Assembly (NCBI GenBank): GCA_029974875.1
Contig: JARKQP010000232.1
Location: forward strand, 1 to 8,711
DNA from: Mobilitalea sp.
Lineage (GTDB): Bacteria; Bacillota_A; Clostridia; Lachnospirales; Lachnospiraceae
Length of the DNA stretch: 8,711 bases
Direction: 5' to 3'
Shown here: in pieces, positions 1-6,430 of the stretch
How positions within the stretch are numbered: position 1 is the stretch's first letter
How the letters are laid out: each line of letters begins with the position of its first letter
The notes under the pieces: generated by a model
Databases searched by the model: none
Told to the model about the DNA's origin: nothing
Seen by the model: the letters and a program-made list of their open reading frames with translations, nothing else
Position numbers and translations under genes: made by a program

Positions 1-61
1 GCAGACCGGGCCTCCCGTGATTGCCTGCACTTGGCAAGCATGGGATGTTAAAGGCAAGCCC

Positions 62-91
62 AGGTGGATGTATCTGCACTCAGATCCACCT
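62..91. other. Stem-loop downstream of the histidine kinase gene
   Basis: AGGTGGAT (62-69) pairs perfectly with ATCCACCT (84-91), and an inner CTG (74-76) pairs with CAG (81-83) across a CACT loop, leaving a 4-base bulge at 70-73. It begins 17 bases past the kinase stop codon. No T-run follows on the minus strand, so it is not a standard intrinsic terminator; it may be a 3'-end stabilising structure. Just beyond it GGCAAGC occurs twice (33-39, 53-59). Nothing coding is visible in 1-108. Confidence 0.4.
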
Positions 92-108
92 CACAGCCTA
101 AATCTCCC

Positions 109-1599
109 TTAACCAGCCATATTCTTATCACTCTTCTTCAAGGTAAAGAAAATAGTCGTCCCTTCCCCAAGCTCACTTTCTGCCCATATCCTGCCCGCAT
201 GGTCCTCAATAATCTTCTTTGAAATAGCCAGTCCCAGGCCGCTCCCGCCCTTACGTGAATTCCGCGAAGCATCCGCCCGGTAAAACCGTTCAAAGATATA
301 TGGCAGGTCCGCCTTTGGAATGCCCATTCCATTATCCCGGATCCCAACCTGGACAAAGGCACCGATATCCTGCAGGCGGATTTGGATCCGCGTCTCCCCG
401 TCCTTCTTATATTTCACCGCATTACCAACAATATTGTTAATTACCCGCTTGAGCTGCTCGGCATCAGCCACAACCTCTACCTCCGGATCCGTATCATTTT
501 CATACAGTATCTCCACATTTCCGATTTCTAAATCCAAGGCTAAATCCTCAATACAGTCCTCAAAATAATCATGCAGGTTAATTTCCTTGAAGCTATAGGG
601 TATTGTATTACTGTCAATCTTAGCATAGAAGGCCAGCTCGTCCACCAAAATCGACATATCGTTTGCCTTCGTCATGATGGTCCTCAAATATTTCTCCTGC
701 TTATCCGGTGTCACCGCCACACCATCAATCAGCCCCTCCGCATATCCTTTAATGGCCGTTAAAGGCGTCTTCAAGTCATGGGATATGTTGCTGATTAACC
801 CCTTGATATCCTCCTCATAGGCAAGCCTGCTGTCAATCAGCTCCTTCAACCGGATTCTCATCTCTTCAAAATCCTCACAGATCTGCCCGATCTCATCCTG
901 GGTCTCTGCACGCACGGAATAGTCCAGGTCGCCTTCCTTGATCTGGTTCATGGCAAACCGGAGGACATTCAGCGGCCTTAAGATGCTCCGGTAAATAATA
1001 AAGGACAGGATCAACGCAGTAAACAATAAAATAAAGAAAAAGGAAATGACAAATTGCATCACAACAGCTTTGATCTGGGGAACCAGGGTATTCAAATTCG
1101 TAACAACAAAAATCGTTCCTTCCCCACCATCAGAAAAATAAAAATCCTGCGCTTTTACCAGGAAGGGATTTTTCCCTTCAATATAGGTTCCTCCGTCCAC
1201 CTCAGTGCTATAAACACCAAAATCCTGCAGGTCGTCTTCTATTAGCGCCAGCTGCTCATTATTTCCTATAAAGATGAACTTGCCATTTTTACGCATCGCT
1301 ATGAAGGAATACTTTTTCTCCAGCTCCTCATTTAATTTTGTAATATATCCGATATCCTCCAGCTTTTCCGGCGTTTTCAACGCCGCCAGCTTAATCTCGT
1401 TATAGGTTCCCCTCGTTAACCGGTTTAATATCTGGATCGGATTGGTAAGGATCCGGACCGTATCCCCCTCTACATTATAGGATTCCTGAATGGAGTTCAT
1501 TTGAAAGCCGACAATCGTGCTTGCTGCCACCGAAAACATTAAAACCGGCATTGTAATCATAATTAAAAACGCATATAATATCCTGTCCTTAAGCTTCAA
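109..1599 (-). CDS. Membrane sensor histidine kinase (HAMP, HisKA, HATPase_c)
   Basis: This is a 496-residue two-component sensor kinase that would autophosphorylate a histidine in response to an extracytoplasmic cue and pass the phosphate to a response regulator. The visible order is TM1 (about 8-32), an extracytoplasmic domain of about 140 residues, TM2 (about 179-204), a HAMP linker (about 205-260), the dimerisation and phosphoacceptor box SHDLKTPL with His274, an N-box with N389 and N393, G1 DNGMGI (422-427), an F-box FERFYR (436-441) and G2 GGSGLGLAI (451-459). All catalytic boxes are intact. The start is TTG at 1599-1597: an in-frame TGA lies two codons upstream, and GTGAGG provides a ribosome binding site. 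No response regulator adjoins it, since metK lies upstream behind a terminator, so it is an orphan or its partner lies past the window edge. The leader contains repeat copy A. The signal sensed cannot be told from the sequence. Confidence 0.95.
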   Translation of the reverse strand: MKLKDRILYAFLIMITMPVLMFSVAASTIVGFQMNSIQESYNVEGDTVRILTNPIQILNRLTRGTYNEIKLAALKTPEKLEDIGYITKLNEELEKKYSFIAMRKNGKFIFIGNNEQLALIEDDLQDFGVYSTEVDGGTYIEGKNPFLVKAQDFYFSDGGEGTIFVVTNLNTLVPQIKAVVMQFVISFFFILLFTALILSFIIYRSILRPLNVLRFAMNQIKEGDLDYSVRAETQDEIGQICEDFEEMRIRLKELIDSRLAYEEDIKGLISNISHDLKTPLTAIKGYAEGLIDGVAVTPDKQEKYLRTIMTKANDMSILVDELAFYAKIDSNTIPYSFKEINLHDYFEDCIEDLALDLEIGNVEILYENDTDPEVEVVADAEQLKRVINNIVGNAVKYKKDGETRIQIRLQDIGAFVQVGIRDNGMGIPKADLPYIFERFYRADASRNSRKGGSGLGLAISKKIIEDHAGRIWAESELGEGTTIFFTLKKSDKNMAG

Positions 1600-1612
1600 T
1601 GCTCACATCCTC

Positions 1613-1762
1613 ACTTCCCGATATGCCGCTTTAGCGGCACAAACAATCAGTGAAGAACGCTGTACTTGCGTTCTTCGAGTGTGAAGCATAGAAGTTGTTA
1701 GGCACCGTCTTTTGGTGCCTTAGAACTTCCAAAGTCTTATTCTAGTAAGACTTCTCACACTT
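1613..1762 (-). repeat. Structured repeat/leader element, copy A
   Basis: This is a 150-base element, read on the minus strand, closely matching copy B at 6948-7121. Its stems are: a closing stem GTGTGA (1760-1755) with TCACAC (1684-1679); P1 AAGTCTTA (1753-1746) with TAAGACTT (1739-1732); P2 AGGCACC (1720-1714) with GGTGCCT (1706-1700), extended by GAAGTT (1729-1724) with AACTTC (1696-1691); P3 GAAGAACGC (1676-1668) with GCGTTCTTC (1660-1652); and P4 GTGCCGCT (1640-1633) with AGCGGCAT (1630-1623). The tail ATCGGGAAGT is also conserved. It ends 13 bases before the kinase start and lies about 20 bases after an extended -10 box, so it is probably transcribed as the kinase 5' leader. I do not recognise it as a named RNA family. 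Confidence 0.85.
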
Positions 1763-1780
1763 CCCTGGAAATACAAGATA

Positions 1781-1789
1781 AGTATAACA
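1781..1789 (-). promoter_or_regulatory. Extended -10 promoter of the histidine kinase leader
   Basis: On the minus strand TGTTATACT combines a TGn extension (1789-1787) with a TATACT -10 box (1786-1781). No good -35 hexamer is visible 16-18 bases upstream, which is common for extended -10 promoters. Transcription would start near 1774, just ahead of repeat copy A, giving a leader of about 175 bases. Confidence 0.5.
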
Positions 1790-1863
1790 TGGTCGTCCCT
1801 AAAATGCACAGAAAAATACTATGACCTTTCTAAAGATTTCATTAACACAAAAAACTTCCTAAT

Positions 1864-1941
1864 AAAAAAACCTACCCTAGCTTCGAATAAGATCAGCCTT
1901 TCCAGCAATAAAATGACCTTAAACAGGTTGGGTAGGTTTTT
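1864..1941 (-). terminator. Intrinsic terminator of metK with an unusually long loop
   Basis: On the minus strand AAAAACCTACCC (1941-1930) pairs perfectly with GGGTAGGTTTTT (1877-1866), followed by T to 1864. The arms begin 14 bases after the metK stop codon. The 12-bp stem and T-run are typical of an intrinsic terminator, but the 52-base loop (1878-1929) is far longer than usual and shows only weak internal pairing. It should insulate the kinase gene from metK transcription. Confidence 0.75.
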
Positions 1942-1955
1942 ACTTTTCACACTTC

Positions 1956-3146
1956 TTACTTCAAGTATTGCCTCAGCTCTGCCGCCTTATCCGTTCTTTC
2001 CCAGGAAAGATCCAGATCAATCCGGCCAAAATGTCCATAGGCCGCAGTCTGCTTATAAATCGGTCTTCTTAAATCCAGCATTTTAATAATTCCTGCCGGA
2101 CGCAGGTCGAAATGCTTGCGGATCACCGTTACAAATTCCTCATCGGAAAGCTTTCCGGTACCAAAGGTGTCTAACATGATGGAGGTAGGCTCCGCCACAC
2201 CGATGGCATAGGACAACTGGATCTCACAGCGGTCAGCCAAGCCTGCAGCAACAATATTCTTGGCAACATAACGTGCAGCATAGGCCGCAGAACGGTCAAC
2301 CTTGGTGCAGTCCTTGCCTGAGAAGGCTCCGCCGCCATGTCTCGCATAGCCGCCGTAGGTATCTACAATAATCTTTCTGCCTGTTAAGCCGCTATCCCCA
2401 TTGGGACCGCCGATAACGAAACGGCCTGTGGGATTGATAAAGAACTTTGTGTTCTCATCGATTAATTCCTGGGGCAGCACAGGATCCAGGACATATTCCC
2501 TGATATCCTTACGGAGCTGCTGGGTCGTTACTTCTTCATCATGCTGGGTCGACAATACAACCGCATTCAGGTGGATTGGCTTACCATTGTCATCATACTC
2601 CACCGTAACCTGTGACTTTCCATCCGGACGCAGATATTTTAGTATTCCTTCTTTCCTGACCTTGGTCAGCTGCTTTGTCAGCTTATGGGCCAGGGAAATC
2701 GGATAAGGCATGTACTCCTCGGTCTCGTTGGTAGCATAGCCGAACATCATGCCCTGGTCACCTGCTCCAGTCTTTGAAAATTCCTCTTCCTCCGTAAGAT
2801 GCTCCTGTACCTCAAAGGCTGTATCAACACCCATCGCGATATCCTTTGACTGTTCATCCAATGCAACTATAACTCCGCAGGTATTTGCATCAAATCCATA
2901 TTCGGAATGGTCGTATCCGATCCCACGGATGGTATCCCTGACGATCTTCTGGATATCCACATATCCCTCCGTAGTAATCTCGCCCATAACTAGCACAAGG
3001 CCTGTCGTAATTGCAGTCTCACACGCCACACGGCTCATAGGATCCTGGGCTAATAATGCATCAAGAACGGCATCTGAAATCTGGTCGCATATTTTATCCG
3101 GATGCCCCTCTGTAACTGACTCTGAGGTAAATAAACGTTTCTGCAT
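1956..3146 (-). CDS. metK: S-adenosylmethionine synthetase (methionine adenosyltransferase)
   Basis: This 396-residue cytosolic enzyme makes S-adenosylmethionine from methionine and ATP, releasing phosphate and diphosphate. Family landmarks are [13 protein letters not shown] (14-26) near the N-terminus, the first signature [12 protein letters not shown] (127-138), and the glycine-rich second signature GGGAFSGKD (271-279) followed by [10 protein letters not shown]. Cysteine at 280 stands where many orthologues have proline; I take this as lineage variation, not damage. Length matches the family. The start is set by GGAGG (3157-3153) seven bases before ATG. Expression is controlled by the S-box riboswitch upstream, so SAM should repress its own synthesis. 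It appears to be a single-gene unit ending at the terminator at 1864-1941. Confidence 0.98.
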   Translation of the reverse strand: MQKRLFTSESVTEGHPDKICDQISDAVLDALLAQDPMSRVACETAITTGLVLVMGEITTEGYVDIQKIVRDTIRGIGYDHSEYGFDANTCGVIVALDEQSKDIAMGVDTAFEVQEHLTEEEEFSKTGAGDQGMMFGYATNETEEYMPYPISLAHKLTKQLTKVRKEGILKYLRPDGKSQVTVEYDDNGKPIHLNAVVLSTQHDEEVTTQQLRKDIREYVLDPVLPQELIDENTKFFINPTGRFVIGGPNGDSGLTGRKIIVDTYGGYARHGGGAFSGKDCTKVDRSAAYAARYVAKNIVAAGLADRCEIQLSYAIGVAEPTSIMLDTFGTGKLSDEEFVTVIRKHFDLRPAGIIKMLDLRRPIYKQTAAYGHFGRIDLDLSWERTDKAAELRQYLK

Positions 3147-3300
3147 AATAATCCTCCAATTCTATCATGTTAGATATAAGTTAATTTAATTCGTTGATTT
3201 GTTACACTTAGTTTCCCATTTAGACGAAAATTCCTTCTGCGAAATCCTTTATTCCCGGTCCAAGGCTTATTGGGAAAGCTCCATCTATGCCGGGTAAACT

Positions 3301-3325
3301 AAAAAAGTCCGCAACCTGCGGACTT
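3301..3325 (-). terminator. Riboswitch-controlled intrinsic terminator in the metK leader
   Basis: On the minus strand AAGTCCGCA (3325-3317) pairs with TGCGGACTT (3313-3305) across a 3-base loop, followed by a T-run (3306-3301). It lies 22 bases downstream of the S-box aptamer and about 155 bases before the metK start, the standard place for a SAM-triggered attenuator. Confidence 0.93.
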
Positions 3326-3347
3326 GAATACATAAGATAATCAAATC

Positions 3348-3443
3348 CTCTTATTGTTCGATTGCTCGCTCAGGTTGGCACCTTCCGTTACTGGGGTTGC
3401 CGTGACTTCATAGAGCCTTACTCTCCGTCACTCTGAATAAGAG
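3348..3443 (-). promoter_or_regulatory. SAM-I (S-box) riboswitch aptamer
   Basis: Read on the minus strand this matches the S-box consensus: a perfect 8-bp P1 (CTCTTATT at 3443-3436 with AATAAGAG at 3355-3348), then CAGAG, GGAG, the kink-turn segment CTATGAAG, the invariant CGGCAACC, and GGAAGGTGCCAACCTGAGC. Family knowledge: SAM binding stabilises P1 and allows the downstream terminator to form. Here the 3' strand of P1 (ATAAGA, 3354-3349) can pair instead with TCTTAT (3337-3332), consistent with a transcriptional OFF switch for metK. Confidence 0.96.
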
Positions 3444-3489
3444 AAATGTTTAAAATTCAATTATTTTGTCAACTAATTTAAGTAATATA

Positions 3490-3518
3490 AGAATATAACG
3501 AATCCTTCCGTTCGTCAA
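3490..3518 (-). promoter_or_regulatory. Candidate metK promoter
   Basis: On the minus strand TTGACG (3518-3513) is followed after 17 bases by TATTCT (3495-3490); an alternative -10 is TATATT (3497-3492) with a 15-base spacer. A start near 3483 would leave the whole S-box intact. The region is very AT-rich, so this is one plausible choice among several. Confidence 0.35.
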
Positions 3519-3545
3519 GTACATTTTTAATTTCTATCTTATCAA

Positions 3546-3571
3546 AAATTTGCCAAGTAAATTGCAAATTT
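3546..3571. promoter_or_regulatory. Inverted repeat AAATTTGC/GCAAATTT in the divergent control region
   Basis: AAATTTGC (3546-3553) and GCAAATTT (3564-3571) form a perfect 8-bp inverted repeat around a 10-base spacer, between the divergent metK and HD-GYP promoters. The core TTTGC/GCAAA recurs in the palindrome at 3630-3639. It is a candidate operator; no regulator can be named. Confidence 0.35.
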
Positions 3572-3629
3572 AATTATTAACGTGCTATTTAGATTTTTTT
3601 CTCCTAAAAACTACAACAAAATACCTATT

Positions 3630-3639
3630 ATTTGCAAAT
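3630..3639. promoter_or_regulatory. Palindrome ATTTGCAAAT next to the HD-GYP promoter
   Basis: This perfect 10-bp palindrome ends three bases before the -35 box of the HD-GYP promoter and shares its core with the inverted repeat at 3546-3571. Its position fits an activator or repressor site. It could be chance in AT-rich DNA, but the repeated core argues mildly against that. Confidence 0.35.
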
Positions 3640-3642
3640 CCA

Positions 3643-3671
3643 TTGACTTTTTTCTAAATCTTACCTATACT
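3643..3671 (+). promoter_or_regulatory. Sigma-A promoter of the HD-GYP gene
   Basis: TTGACT (3643-3648) and TATACT (3666-3671) are each one mismatch from consensus with an ideal 17-base spacer. Transcription should start near 3678, giving a leader of about 75 bases that contains a small CAGAT/ATCTG hairpin (3691-3705) and the hairpin at 3731-3746. Confidence 0.8.
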
Positions 3672-3720
3672 TTTAGATAGGAATACGGCTCAGATTTTTG
3701 ATCTGCATCATGTATCTACG

Positions 3721-3757
3721 AAAGGAGAACCCCCATTTACATGGGGCAGTAACGATG
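3721..3757 (+). promoter_or_regulatory. Ribosome binding site separated from its start codon by a hairpin
   Basis: AAAGGAGAA (3721-3729) is the only strong Shine-Dalgarno sequence, but the start ATG is at 3755, about 27 bases on. Between them CCCCAT (3731-3736) pairs with ATGGGG (3741-3746) over a TTAC loop; folding it would bring the site to about 11 bases from the ATG. A three-codon frame, ATG GGG CAG TAA (3741-3752), also sits here and stops two bases before the start. GGGG (3743-3746) is a weaker alternative site that the hairpin would hide. Confidence 0.55.
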
Positions 3758-4840
3758 ATGAATAACGTGAAAATTCTAATCAGCCAGGCAATTCCTGGCA
3801 TGGTTGTTGCAGCTGATGTCTACACCAAGGATGACCATCTCGTAATCGCAAAGGATACTGTATTGACTGACAAAATCATCACCCGCCTTGAATTCTACTC
3901 CGTATTGGAGCTCTCGGTCTACTCTATTTCTGATAAGAAGGATGCGGCTAGCTTTCCTGAGCAGTCTACCTACTATGAAAAAATAAAACAACGTGAATCC
4001 TTTAAGCGGTTCCATATGGCATATCAAAATACCGTGCTTCAACTAAAAAGCTCCCTGGATGAAATAGCCAATTCACCCCAGGAGATTAATACAGACCATT
4101 TACTGAAGGAAGCGACTGATATCATTGCCAGCTCCAGCTCGACAATTGAACTATTTGACATGCTGCACTGCATGCGGAATTATGATGATGGCACCTATAT
4201 ACATAGCTTAAATGTTGCCATTATCTGCAACATTATAGGCAAGTGGCTCCACTTTAGCAAAAAAGACCTTGAGGCCATTACCTTATGCGGCTTGCTCCAC
4301 GATATTGGCAAATTGATGATTCCACCCCAGATCATAACCAAGCCCTCAAAGCTGACCTCGGAAGAATTTACGACCATTAAAACACATACCACACGGGGCT
4401 ATCAGATATTGAAAAACTGCTCCCTGGATCCAAGGGTCAGGCATGCTGCCTTAATGCACCATGAACGCTGCGACGGAAGCGGCTATCCCTATGGCTTCTA
4501 CAGCGAACAGATTGACCCCTTTGCAAAGCTGGTATCCATCGCCGATGTTTATGACGCCATGACCTGCGCCAGGGTTTACCGTGGTCCCCTTTGTCCCTTT
4601 GAGGTCATCCACCTTTTTGAGACCGAGGGCTATACAAAATATGATCCTAAATATATTATAACCTTCCTGGAAGGCATTGTACAAACCTATATCCATAACA
4701 CTGTCCAGCTAAATAATGGCATGGTCGGTGAAATCATCCTGATAAATAAATTGGAATTATCAAGACCTACCATAAAAATCGGAGATGACTACATCAATCT
4801 GATGAAGCACCGTGACCTGCAGATCGTCTCACTTGCCTAA
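3755..4840 (+). CDS. HD-GYP domain protein, probable cyclic-di-GMP phosphodiesterase
   Basis: This is a 361-residue soluble protein. HD-GYP enzymes hydrolyse cyclic-di-GMP at a metal centre, lowering the second messenger that controls motility, biofilm and related traits. The N-terminal 100 or so residues resemble the small domain often preceding HD-GYP, without a receiver domain or membrane segment. The catalytic domain keeps the full set: His150 (HSLNVA), HDIGK with His182/Asp183/Lys186, His211 (THTTRG), HHERCDGSGYP (235-245) and ADVYDAMT around Asp264. I chose ATG at 3755 (ATG at 3758 is equally possible) because similarity to the family begins there; the frame is open further upstream to a TTG at 3698, but that would bypass the ribosome binding site. 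It appears monocistronic, with its own promoter and terminator. Enzymatic activity is inferred from motifs. Confidence 0.93.
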   Translation: MMNNVKILISQAIPGMVVAADVYTKDDHLVIAKDTVLTDKIITRLEFYSVLELSVYSISDKKDAASFPEQSTYYEKIKQRESFKRFHMAYQNTVLQLKSSLDEIANSPQEINTDHLLKEATDIIASSSSTIELFDMLHCMRNYDDGTYIHSLNVAIICNIIGKWLHFSKKDLEAITLCGLLHDIGKLMIPPQIITKPSKLTSEEFTTIKTHTTRGYQILKNCSLDPRVRHAALMHHERCDGSGYPYGFYSEQIDPFAKLVSIADVYDAMTCARVYRGPLCPFEVIHLFETEGYTKYDPKYIITFLEGIVQTYIHNTVQLNNGMVGEIILINKLELSRPTIKIGDDYINLMKHRDLQIVSLA

Positions 4841-4906
4841 AGGGGCACTCTCTGGGACTCCCTGCATGCACTCTTATGTCTGATTTTCCAAGCATGCTCT
4901 AAAGAT

Positions 4907-4943
4907 AAAAGGGGCTGTTCCTCGCGAACTGCCCCGCTTTTTT
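4907..4943. terminator. Bidirectional terminator between the HD-GYP gene and murA
   Basis: GGGGC (4911-4915) pairs with GCCCC (4931-4935) and GTTC (4917-4920) with GAAC (4926-4929) around CTCGC, with one T/T mismatch. Six T (4938-4943) follow on the plus strand, and the A-run before the stem gives TTTT on the minus strand. It serves both convergent genes, more strongly on the plus strand. A flanking TGTCTGA (4879-4885) / TCAGACA (4972-4978) inverted repeat is also visible. Confidence 0.88.
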
Positions 4944-4989
4944 ATATGCCAAGTGTACTGTCCACCATATGTCAGACAATACGCTTTCA

Positions 4990-6288
4990 TCAGCCAACCT
5001 TTAATTTGAATTTCTTAATTGCTTTGATATCCTCGGAATCCACCTTAACCATGTTGGCGCCCAGCTGCTGCATCTTATATTCAAACTTCTCATAGCCCCG
5101 TTCAATATACTCTACATTTTCAACGATGGTAAAGCCCTCTGCCATAAGACCAGCAATGACTAATGCAGCCCCACCGCGCAGATCCGGTGCGGATACCACT
5201 GCCCCCGTAAGCTTTTCCACTCCATCAATAATAGCCGTATTGCTCTCTACCTTGATCGAAGCTCCCATACGGGACAATTCATCCACGTATTTAAAACGGT
5301 TCTCAAATATACTCTCCGTAACAACGCTGGTACCCTTGGATAGGGCTAAAAGCGTTGTCATCTGTGGCTGCATATCCGTTAAAAAGCCTGGATAGATTAA
5401 GGTCTTAACATGGGTATTTCCCAGCTTGCCCTCTGCCCTGACCCGGATTGCATCATCAAATTCCTCGACCTCAGCACCAATTTCAATCAGCTTTGCCGTA
5501 AATGCCTCCAGATGCTTAGGAATTACATTCTTAATTAAAATATCACCCTTTGATGCTGCTGCTGCAAACATAAAGGTTCCAGCCTCAATCTGATCCGGGA
5601 TAATCGAATACTCTGTGCCGTGGAGCTTAGGGACACCCTTGATACGGATTACATCCGTACCTGCACCCTTAATATTGGCACCCATACTGTTTAGGAAATT
5701 GGCAATATCAACAATGTGGGGCTCCTTTGCTGCATTTTCCAGTATGGTCTGCCCATCTGCCAGGCAGGCTGCCAGCATTGTATTAATGGTTGCACCGACG
5801 CTGGAGCAGTCAAAATAAACATGGGCTCCCGCCAGATTCTCTGCATCCGCACAGATCAAGCCATGCTCAATCTTCACCGCCGCACCTAAAGCATCAAAGC
5901 CTTTTATATGCTGGTCGATGGGTCTGCTCCCGATATTACAGCCTCCCGGAAGAGCCACCTTTGCACTTTTATATTTTCCAAGCAATGCTCCGACTAAATA
6001 GTAAGAAGCACGGATCTTTCTCACGTAATCAAAATCAACATCCACGGTTTGGATCAACCCACCCTTAATCCTGACCGTACCCCCCTTTATATAATCAACC
6101 TTTGCTCCGATATCCTCAATCGCCTGTAATAAAACCCTAATATCCCTTACATCCGGTACATTCTCTATTGTAACGGTCTCGTCCGTCATTACCGCTGCTG
6201 CTATAATCCCGAGTGCCGCGTTCTTATAACCACTTATTGTTACTTCGCCAATGAGCGGTTTTCCGCCTTTTATGATATATTGTTCCAT
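4990..6288 (-). CDS. murA: UDP-N-acetylglucosamine 1-carboxyvinyltransferase
   Basis: MurA catalyses the first committed step of peptidoglycan precursor synthesis in the cytosol, transferring enolpyruvate from phosphoenolpyruvate to UDP-GlcNAc. The protein has 432 residues, normal for the family. It has Lys22 in GYKNAALG, and the catalytic-loop cysteine Cys117 in LPGGCNIGSRPID, the residue alkylated by fosfomycin; Cys rather than Asp here predicts a fosfomycin-sensitive type. Repeated alpha/beta units of the EPSP-synthase fold run through to the C-terminus. The start is ATG at 6288-6286, preceded by GAGG six bases upstream; a frame extending seven residues further to TTG is less likely. Many Firmicutes carry two MurA paralogues, and I cannot tell from this sequence which one this is. 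It has its own promoter and shares a terminator with the convergent HD-GYP gene. Confidence 0.96.
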   Translation of the reverse strand: MEQYIIKGGKPLIGEVTISGYKNAALGIIAAAVMTDETVTIENVPDVRDIRVLLQAIEDIGAKVDYIKGGTVRIKGGLIQTVDVDFDYVRKIRASYYLVGALLGKYKSAKVALPGGCNIGSRPIDQHIKGFDALGAAVKIEHGLICADAENLAGAHVYFDCSSVGATINTMLAACLADGQTILENAAKEPHIVDIANFLNSMGANIKGAGTDVIRIKGVPKLHGTEYSIIPDQIEAGTFMFAAAASKGDILIKNVIPKHLEAFTAKLIEIGAEVEEFDDAIRVRAEGKLGNTHVKTLIYPGFLTDMQPQMTTLLALSKGTSVVTESIFENRFKYVDELSRMGASIKVESNTAIIDGVEKLTGAVVSAPDLRGGAALVIAGLMAEGFTIVENVEYIERGYEKFEYKMQQLGANMVKVDSEDIKAIKKFKLKVG

Positions 6289-6307
6289 TGCACACCTCAT
6301 TATTATC

Positions 6308-6350
6308 AAACCTTATTTATTATCAAAATTTATTATTAAACCTTATTTAT
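6308..6350. repeat. Direct repeat AAACCTTATTTAT in the murA leader
   Basis: AAACCTTATTTAT occurs at 6308-6320 and again at 6338-6350, exactly 30 bases apart and inside a nearly matching longer unit. It lies in the transcribed leader just upstream of the murA ribosome binding site. It may be a small duplication; no function is evident. Confidence 0.6.
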
Positions 6351-6402
6351 ACATCCATATATAAACCAGTTATTTTTTGTCAGCAATCTATTGCCAATTT
6401 TG

Positions 6403-6430
6403 ATTATACCACAATGTGGTGTTTTGTAAA
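6403..6430 (-). promoter_or_regulatory. murA promoter with a palindrome in the spacer
   Basis: On the minus strand TTTACA (6430-6425), 16 bases, then TATAAT (6408-6403) with a TGG extension form a strong sigma-A promoter. The spacer holds a perfect 13-base odd palindrome, ACCACATTGTGGT (6420-6408), abutting the -10 box, the classic place for a repressor operator. The start would be near 6396, giving a leader of about 108 bases. Confidence 0.75.

Noticed and set aside
2401..3189. Plus-strand open frames opposite metK, and similar antisense frames over murA, the kinase and the last gene
   Set aside because: They lie wholly antisense to well-recognised genes, lack ribosome binding sites and have composition expected of reverse-complement shadows.
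3444..3472. TTGACA (3472-3467, minus) as the metK -35 box
   Set aside because: The hexamer is perfect, but the -10 at 15-17 bases is poor and transcription would start inside P1 of the S-box, destroying the aptamer.
3698..3754. Longer N-terminus for the HD-GYP protein from TTG at 3698 or ATG at 3710
   Set aside because: These starts lie upstream of the only strong ribosome binding site, and the extra residues run through the leader hairpin.
6289..6309. Seven-residue N-terminal extension of MurA from TTG at 6309
   Set aside because: The ATG at 6288 has GAGG at the correct distance, and family similarity begins there.
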